In this document: in pieces, positions 7,195 through 11,305 of the stretch
How positions within the stretch are numbered: position 1 is the first letter of the stretch
Layout: each line of letters begins with the position of its first letter
NCBI GenBank assembly: GCA_028278755.1
Contig: JAPYOI010000031.1
Span: 1-11,305 of the forward strand
DNA from: Poriferisodalis multihospitum
GTDB lineage: Bacteria; Actinomycetota; Acidimicrobiia; Acidimicrobiales; Poriferisodalaceae
DNA length: 11,305 nucleotides
Direction of reading: 5' to 3'
The notes under the pieces: generated by a model
What the model was told of the DNA's origin: nothing
Database searches by the model: none
The model's input: only the letters and a program-made list of their open reading frames with translations
Made by a program: the position numbers and the translations under genes

Positions 7195-7761
7195 TCAGAC
7201 CTCGAGGAGTTCTTGCTCCTTGGCATCCAACGCCCGGTCAATGTCTCCGACGAATTTGGCGGTGTCGGCGTCGAGCTCCTGTTCGAAGCTTCGCTTCTGG
7301 TCGGCGGAGATCTCCTTCTCCTTTTCGAGCGTATCGAGATCGTGACGAGCGCTGCGACGCAGATTGCGCACCGCGACGCGCCCGTCCTCGGCCATCTGCT
7401 TCACCACGCGTACCAGATCCCTGCGCCGATCCTCGGTCAAGGGAGGAAAGAGCAATCGCAGGACATGGCCATCGCTCGATGGATTGATGCCAAGGTCAGA
7501 CTCCATCACCGCCTTGGAGATGGCGTCGAGCGCCCCCCGGTCGAACGGCTGGATGACCAGCATGCGTGCCTCCGGCACCGAGAATCCCGCGAGCTGCTGC
7601 AACGGAACGGCTGCGCCGTAGTAGTCGACTTGCAGCTTCTCGACCAGCGCTGGTGTTGCGCGGCCTGTCCGGACGGTGGCGAAGTTGCCGCGGGCGTGTT
7701 CGACAGCGCTGCGCATCCGTTCGCGAGCATCCGCACAGATCTCAGCGGCGAATTCGCTCAC
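7195..7761 (-). CDS. frr: Ribosome recycling factor
   Basis: RRF, with EF-G, splits the post-termination ribosome. The 188-aa product matches the normal family length of about 185. It has the conserved VRTGRATPALVEKLQVDYYG at 30-49, the segment LRLLFPPLTEDRRRDLVRVVK at 101-121, and VRNLRRSARHDLDTLEKEKEIS at 131-152. These are domain I helices and the domain II hinge of RRF. The start is GTG at 7761 (V-S-E-F); no ATG fits the conserved N-terminus. It follows pyrH by 43 bp. The ribosome site is weak (GGTCGG directly before the GTG) and lies in one arm of an inverted repeat listed separately. frr commonly follows pyrH in bacteria. Confidence 0.97.
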   Translation of the reverse strand: MSEFAAEICADARERMRSAVEHARGNFATVRTGRATPALVEKLQVDYYGAAVPLQQLAGFSVPEARMLVIQPFDRGALDAISKAVMESDLGINPSSDGHVLRLLFPPLTEDRRRDLVRVVKQMAEDGRVAVRNLRRSARHDLDTLEKEKEISADQKRSFEQELDADTAKFVGDIDRALDAKEQELLEV

Positions 7762-7789
7762 CCGACCAGCGTAGCTATGACCGGTCGGG
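7761..7789 (-). promoter_or_regulatory. Inverted repeat covering the frr start
   Basis: On the minus strand CCCGACC (7789-7783) can pair with GGTCGGG (7767-7761), with a 15-nt loop. The 3' arm holds the purine-rich bases before the frr GTG and the first base of the start codon. Such a hairpin would hide the start in mRNA. It sits in the 43-nt pyrH-frr gap. The repeat is seen directly; a regulatory role is inference. Confidence 0.35.
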
Positions 7790-7804
7790 AGTGGCCGTCA
7801 CCTG

Positions 7805-8575
7805 TCAGCGCACCAGCGTGCCAAGCGCTTCGCCTTCGACGACGCGGCGGAAATTGCCCTGCGTCATCAGGTCGAACACCACGATGGGAGTGGCATTGTC
7901 CTTGCACACGGCGATCGCCGCGGAGTCCATCACCGCGAGCTCCCGGGACAGCACTTCCAGAAACGTGACTTCGCTGAGGAGCTGAGCATCTGGATCGGTC
8001 TGCGGATCGGCCGTATAGACGCCGTTGACACCGGAATGAGTGCCCTTCAGCACGACATCGGCGTCGACTTCCGCAGCGCGCAGCGCAGCCGCGGTGTCGG
8101 TTGTGAAGAACGGGTTGCCGGTGCCCGCCGCAAAGATCACTACCCGGCCTTTCTCCAGGTGGCGCACAGCCCGGCGCCGGATATAGGGCTCTGCGATCTG
8201 TGCCATGCCGATGGCGGTCATCACACGGGTGGGCACTTCTCTGCGTTCGAGCGCATCTTGCAACGCCAGCGCATTGATGACGGTGGCGAGCATGCCCATG
8301 TGGTCGGACTGGGCGCGATCCATGCCGCCGATCGAGCCCGCCATGCCGCGCCAGATGTTGCCGCCGCCGACGACGACCGCTATATCAACCTTCAACGAGG
8401 TCCAGACGTCGGCAATCTCCGACGCCAGCGAATCCACCACAGCGGCGCTGACGTTGTTCCCTCCGGCGTCAGCCAACGCCTCGCCCGACAGCTTCAGCAC
8501 CACCCGCTTCCACTCACGGGCTGCGCTCTCTCGCGGATCTTCCGGTTGCGTCACCGGGGTCACCGCCGCAGCCAC
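7805..8575 (-). CDS. pyrH: UMP kinase (uridylate kinase)
   Basis: PyrH phosphorylates UMP to UDP with ATP; it is the bacterial hexameric amino-acid-kinase-fold enzyme. The 256-aa protein has KRVVLKLSGEAL at 23-34 (phosphate-binding lysine), VVVGGGNIWRG at 67-77, and MDRAQSDHMGMLATVINALALQ, which is the UMP-site helix. GTGNPFFTTDTAAALRA at 151-167 and LKGTHSGVNGVYTADP form the nucleotide-binding part, and a C-terminal VMDSAAIAVCKD follows. The start is taken as GTG at 8575, 8 nt after the tsf stop; it gives an N-terminal lead of about 20 residues before the first strand. Other GTG codons occur a few residues downstream, so the exact start is uncertain. The leader has no clear Shine-Dalgarno, which suits coupling to tsf. 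Confidence 0.97.
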   Translation of the reverse strand: MAAAVTPVTQPEDPRESAAREWKRVVLKLSGEALADAGGNNVSAAVVDSLASEIADVWTSLKVDIAVVVGGGNIWRGMAGSIGGMDRAQSDHMGMLATVINALALQDALERREVPTRVMTAIGMAQIAEPYIRRRAVRHLEKGRVVIFAAGTGNPFFTTDTAAALRAAEVDADVVLKGTHSGVNGVYTADPQTDPDAQLLSEVTFLEVLSRELAVMDSAAIAVCKDNATPIVVFDLMTQGNFRRVVEGEALGTLVR

Positions 8576-8583
8576 AGCGATGC

Positions 8584-9390
8584 TCAGCGGCCGATCTCGA
8601 CTTGGGCGAAACGCGTCACGCTCGCCGGTCCGACGAGATCGGCAATTGTTCGCTTCTCGTCCTTCACGAACTTCTGCTCCATGAGCGTGTGCTCACGCAG
8701 GTAACCCGTCAGGCGGCCCTCGACGATCTTCGGCAGCGCCGCCTCGGGCTTGCCCTCATTCCGGCTGATCGCCTCGAAGGTCGCCCGCTCCCGGTCAAGG
8801 ACCTCCGTGGGCACGTCCGAGCGCCGGATGTAGGTGGGGCGGCTGCTCGCGATGTGCAACGCCACATCGTGAGCAAGCTCCGGCGTGGCCCCTTGGATCT
8901 CCACCAGCACAGCATTGACGCCACGGCCATTCTGCTGGTGGACGTAGGCGTCGATGCAGGAGCCGGCGGGGGCCTCGAAGCGCTCGACCGTGCCGACTGC
9001 GATGTTCTCTTTGAGCGTCATCTTCAGATCGTCGATGACGGCTGCCGCGTCGGCGACGGCAGACGCACCGCTTGCGATCACATCGGTCAGCATCTTGTCC
9101 GCCATTGACAGAAACCCGTCAGACTTGGCGACGAAGTCTGTCTCGCAGCGCAACTCGACGATGGCGCCGACCGAGCCGTTGCCACTGTCAATCACGCGCG
9201 CCACAACGACGCCGTCGCTGTTGTCACGATCTGATCGTGCCGCGGACTTGGCGATGCCGTTCTCGCGCAGCCACTGGGCCGCGGCATCGGCGTTTCCATC
9301 GCATCGGATCAGCGCGTTCTTTGCATCCATCATCCCGGCGCCGGTGGCGTGTCGCAGGGCCTGTACGTCCTTCGCTGTGAACGCCGCCAT
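8584..9390 (-). CDS. tsf: Elongation factor Ts
   Basis: EF-Ts is the nucleotide exchange factor for EF-Tu. The 268-aa product begins with the UBA-like domain (FTAKDVQALRHATGAGMMDAKNAL at 4-27, then a GNADAAAQWLRENGIAKSAA stretch). It continues with the EF-Tu-contacting core VELRCETDFVAKSDGF at 78-93, in which the TDFVA motif is intact, and ends in EF-Ts dimerisation-type sequence (FVKDEKRTIADLV). The start ATG at 9390 is preceded by a strong AAGGAG 9 nt upstream that lies in the last codons of rpsB. The stop of rpsB and the tsf ATG are separated by a single base, so the two are surely co-translated. Length and order after rpsB are as expected for Actinobacteria. Confidence 0.98.
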   Translation of the reverse strand: MAAFTAKDVQALRHATGAGMMDAKNALIRCDGNADAAAQWLRENGIAKSAARSDRDNSDGVVVARVIDSGNGSVGAIVELRCETDFVAKSDGFLSMADKMLTDVIASGASAVADAAAVIDDLKMTLKENIAVGTVERFEAPAGSCIDAYVHQQNGRGVNAVLVEIQGATPELAHDVALHIASSRPTYIRRSDVPTEVLDRERATFEAISRNEGKPEAALPKIVEGRLTGYLREHTLMEQKFVKDEKRTIADLVGPASVTRFAQVEIGR

Positions 9391-9391
9391 G

Positions 9392-10456
9392 TCAGGACGC
9401 TCCTTGTGATGCGGATGAAGGGGCGAGGGCTTCAGCCTCGGTGGCATCGCCCGCAGGCTCGCCGGTCTCGGTGGCAGGCTCGGCAGACGCGGACGCATCG
9501 CTGGTGGATGCGTCCGGCACAGATGCCTCGGCAGCGGGGACTACGTCACCGCCGACATCAGCCGCTGCGGCAGGGGCCTCAGCCGACCGCATGTCTGGAA
9601 CGGCGGCAGCTGCGGCGGCTTTCTTGGCCTGATCAGCGGCAATTCGGGCTTCCCGGGCCGCAGCCTCGGCCATGGCGGCCCGCTGTGCCTCGGCCTGCTG
9701 TGCAGCGATGCGTGCCTCTTCCTCAGGCGAGCGCTCGCCTGCCGGCGCCACCACCACGCCGCTGCGCTCGGCCATGTATCGGCCTTCCAACGCGGCGTCG
9801 GCGATGACACGGCACAGCAGTTCGGTCGAGCGGATGGCGTCGTCGTTGCCGGGGATGACGTAGGTGATCGGATCGGGATCGGAGTTCGAGTCGGCGACGG
9901 CGACCACTGGAAGCTTCAGCCGAACAGCCTCGGCCACCGCGATGTGCTCCTTCGGGGTGTCGAGCACGAAGACGGCGTCTGGCAGCTTGTCCATGTTCCG
10001 GATGCCGTTCAGGTTGCGCTGCAGCTTGGTGAGCTCACGGGTATGCAGCAGGGCTTCCTTCTTCGGCATGTTGTTGAAATCGCCGGCGGACTGCATCCGC
10101 TCGTACTCGAGCATCTTGGTGACCCGGCCGCGGATCGTGCGGAAGTTGGTGAGCATCCCGCCCAGCCAACGCTGATTCACATACGGCATGCCGCACGCAT
10201 TGGCATGGCGCTGGATCGGATACTGGGCCTGGCGCTTGGTGCCGACGAACAGGATCGTGCCGCCACCGGCCACGGTGTCGCGCACATAGGCGTAGGCGTC
10301 TTCGAGAAGTTGAAGCGTCTGCCGGAGATCGATGATGTAGATGCCGTTGCGCTCGCCCCACAGGAACCGTTCCATCTTCGGATTCCAGCGACGGGTTTGG
10401 TGGCCGAAATGCACGCCGGCGGCGAGCAGGTCGGACATGGTCACAACAGCGGACAT
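9392..10456 (-). CDS. rpsB: 30S ribosomal protein S2 with long C-terminal extension
   Basis: S2 is a late-assembling protein of the 30S subunit that helps hold S1 and the head/body junction. The 354-aa protein starts MSAVVTMSDLLAAGVHFGHQ at the ATG at 10456, with AGGAG 5 nt upstream. The core (about 1-235) shows RRWNPKMERFLWGERNGIYI, NQRWLGGMLTNFRTI at 94-108, and VVAVADSNSDPDPI with YVIPGNDDAIRS at 199-210. After about residue 240 comes an extension of roughly 110 aa absent from short S2 proteins. Its first part (about 243-285) is Ala/Glu/Arg-rich and probably a long helix. The rest (286-354) is Ala/Ser/Asp/Glu-rich and probably disordered. Actinobacterial S2 proteins often carry acidic tails, but this one is long. 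The gene opens the probable rpsB-to-ispG operon. Confidence 0.98.
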   Translation of the reverse strand: MSAVVTMSDLLAAGVHFGHQTRRWNPKMERFLWGERNGIYIIDLRQTLQLLEDAYAYVRDTVAGGGTILFVGTKRQAQYPIQRHANACGMPYVNQRWLGGMLTNFRTIRGRVTKMLEYERMQSAGDFNNMPKKEALLHTRELTKLQRNLNGIRNMDKLPDAVFVLDTPKEHIAVAEAVRLKLPVVAVADSNSDPDPITYVIPGNDDAIRSTELLCRVIADAALEGRYMAERSGVVVAPAGERSPEEEARIAAQQAEAQRAAMAEAAAREARIAADQAKKAAAAAAVPDMRSAEAPAAAADVGGDVVPAAEASVPDASTSDASASAEPATETGEPAGDATEAEALAPSSASQGAS

Positions 10457-10531
10457 GAATGCTCCTCCCCACGGTTCGAATCTCTGCACCGAGGACGACG
10501 CCGCTTTGGCAGCGGCGACCGTGGGGTCGCC
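10457..10531 (-). promoter_or_regulatory. Candidate structured leader of rpsB mRNA
   Basis: On the minus strand two perfect 7-bp hairpins overlap and exclude each other: GGCGACC-CCAC-GGTCGCC (10531-10514) and CGCCGCT-GCCAA-AGCGGCG (10517-10499). In addition CCCCACGGT (10526-10518) is the exact complement of ACCGTGGGG (10475-10467), which runs straight into the AGGAG Shine-Dalgarno (10466-10462). The long-range helix would stack on the second hairpin but is incompatible with the first. S2 autogenously controls rpsB-tsf in E. coli, so a switch here is plausible, but this architecture is my inference. Confidence 0.45.
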
Positions 10532-10645
10532 CGGCTGGTCAGTGAATGGTCGGTGGCATTGCGATCTCGGCGAGACGCGCTGGCGCAGACTCCGGCTTCC
10601 GGGAGACTCGGCCTCCTGAATGCCAGGCCTCCGTCGGCGTGAGCC
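10532..10645 (-). other. Intergenic region between the M23 gene and the rpsB leader
   Basis: This stretch should hold the 3' end of the M23 transcript and the rpsB promoter. Visible on the minus strand are a hairpin at 10590-10605 (CTCCCGG-AAG-CCGGAG with one bulged C) and a weaker 5-bp stem at 10610-10629. Neither is followed by a U-tract. No good -10/-35 pair could be chosen, and no gene is seen. Confidence 0.4.
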
Positions 10646-11227
10646 TCAGAGCACCGCATTGCCGACGCCGGAGTGTAACCAGCGCAGTTGCAGGCGATAC
10701 ACGGCGGGCGACGAGGGGACGAGATGCGGGCGGCCAAGCGACGGCTGCCCACTTGGGCTGCGACGGCTGCCGAAAATCTGTGCCGGGTCGAGATAAGTCT
10801 CGCCCCGGCGCACGCCGATATGCAGCCGATCACCCGTGGCGCCGAGTTCTTGTCGTTGCCGGACCCGTTCGCCTCTGCGTACGCCGATCGACGCAACCCC
10901 CGAGTACGACACTCGCAGACCGTCGGGATGGCTCACCGTGACATGCAATCGGCCGCCTACCGGCCCGGCGAAGCTGACGACTCCATCGGCCGCAGCCCAG
11001 AACGCCGAGCCGGGCTGCGTCGCGAACTCGAGGCCGCGATTGCCGGGTCCGTACGGGTTGTCCGGCGGCCGGAAGGGGTCCACGACGGTGCCGTGCACAG
11101 GCCAGATGTAGCCGAGCGCCGGCCCAGACTGTGCGGGCACGGATTGCGCTGGCACCGCCTGTGCCCACGCCGGGCCGCTTGCGACGGCCAGTACGGCCGC
11201 GCCCGCAACAGCGAATGCAATTGTCAG
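10646..11227 (-). CDS. Secreted LytM/M23-domain protein with degenerate zinc site (start uncertain)
   Basis: M23 proteins are cell-wall endopeptidases or, when inactive, regulators of other wall hydrolases. The domain is clear: YIWPVHGTVVDPFRPP, YGPGNRGLEFA, WAAADGVVSFAGPVGGRLHV, SHPDGLRVSY and LHIGVRRGETYLDP. However, the zinc motif HxxxD is NRGLE (His to Asn, Asp to Glu) and HxH is RLH (first His to Arg); the His of SHPDG remains. Activity is therefore doubtful. The only standard start in frame is GTG at 11155, which would cut off a signal peptide visible just upstream: LTIAFAVAGAAVLAVASGPAWA with AWA-Q as cleavage site. I give the CTG at 11227, which overlaps the recombinase stop as CTGA. 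An ATC at 11245 lies 7 nt after GGGAGG and would add an Arg to the n-region. About 40 poorly conserved residues follow the domain. An M23 gene next to rpsB is known in Actinobacteria. Confidence 0.82.
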   Translation of the reverse strand: MTIAFAVAGAAVLAVASGPAWAQAVPAQSVPAQSGPALGYIWPVHGTVVDPFRPPDNPYGPGNRGLEFATQPGSAFWAAADGVVSFAGPVGGRLHVTVSHPDGLRVSYSGVASIGVRRGERVRQRQELGATGDRLHIGVRRGETYLDPAQIFGSRRSPSGQPSLGRPHLVPSSPAVYRLQLRWLHSGVGNAVL

Positions 11228-11305
11228 GCGCGCGGGTGCGCCGATTCGTACACCTCCCGGAGACGCTCCCTGCTGACCCGGGTGTAGATCTGCGTGGTCG
11301 CGAGT
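11224..11305 (-). CDS. Tyrosine recombinase XerC/XerD, C-terminal end (gene starts outside the window)
   Basis: Only the last 26 codons and the TGA stop (11226-11224) are visible: LATTQIYTRVSRERLREVYESAHPRA. This is the typical end of XerC/XerD integrases, where the Tyr of TTQIYT is the catalytic nucleophile that attacks DNA and the helix after it packs on the neighbouring protomer. XerC/D resolve chromosome dimers at dif. In Mycobacterium a xerC gene lies close to the M23 gene and rpsB, so XerC is the likelier of the two, but 26 residues cannot decide it. The stop overlaps the proposed start of the M23 gene. Confidence 0.85.
   Translation of the reverse strand, partial: LATTQIYTRVSRERLREVYESAHPRA

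Noticed and set aside
9391..9498. Upstream start at 9498 for tsf
   Set aside because: The added residues are Pro/Arg/Leu-rich, read out of frame over the end of rpsB, and the ATG at 9390 has an excellent Shine-Dalgarno and the family N-terminus.
10467..10490. tRNA T-arm-like sequence (GGTTCGAATC) on the plus strand upstream of rpsB
   Set aside because: The flanking bases CACGG and CTCTG do not form the 5-bp T stem, and no anticodon or D arm or acceptor stem can be found upstream; it is part of the rpsB leader on the other strand.
1..11305. A mobile element, defence system or CRISPR array
   Set aside because: All genes are conserved core functions in one orientation with uniform GC-rich coding; the Xer-type recombinase end fits the usual chromosomal xerC near rpsB, and no repeats with spacers or att-like duplications were seen.

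Overview
The window is a high-GC, gene-dense piece of an actinobacterial chromosome. Every protein gene lies on the minus strand, so the text below runs from high to low coordinates. The gene order (tyrosine recombinase, M23 protein, rpsB, tsf, pyrH, frr, cdsA, dxr, M50 protease, ispG, then rimP, nusA, infB) matches the conserved actinobacterial translation/isoprenoid cluster. The absence of rlmN between cdsA and dxr, and the long acidic or proline-rich tails on NusA, S2 and CdsA, would suit an Acidimicrobiia-like lineage. That placement is inference from general knowledge, not a search.

Region 1 (11305-10646) holds the last 27 residues of a XerC/XerD-type recombinase, followed with overlap by a secreted LytM/M23-domain protein. 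Its zinc-site residues are substituted, and no ordinary start codon would include its signal peptide. Region 2 (10645-10457) is the intergenic leader of rpsB. It contains two mutually exclusive 7-bp hairpins and a 9-bp helix that would end directly against the rpsB Shine-Dalgarno core.

Region 3 (10456-2223) is one tightly packed probable operon. It makes ribosomal protein S2, EF-Ts, UMP kinase and ribosome recycling factor, then CDP-diacylglycerol synthase, DXP reductoisomerase (MEP step 2), a site-2 protease and IspG (MEP step 6). Spacings run from a 4-nt overlap to 43 bp, so translational coupling is likely. The cdsA frame is broken at about 6036-6041: roughly 30-35 conserved codons are missing and the signature-bearing C-terminus sits in another frame. 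This is either an assembly or sequencing deletion or a real pseudogene of a normally essential gene.

Region 4 (2222-1) is a 214-bp leader with two hairpins, then rimP and nusA joined by an ATGA overlap, and the first 29 codons of infB, which starts at TTG. No ylxR gene lies between nusA and infB. No RNA genes, CRISPR arrays, insertion sequences or phage genes were seen. The window is core housekeeping; its unusual points are the broken cdsA, the degenerate M23 protein and the candidate rpsB leader structure.
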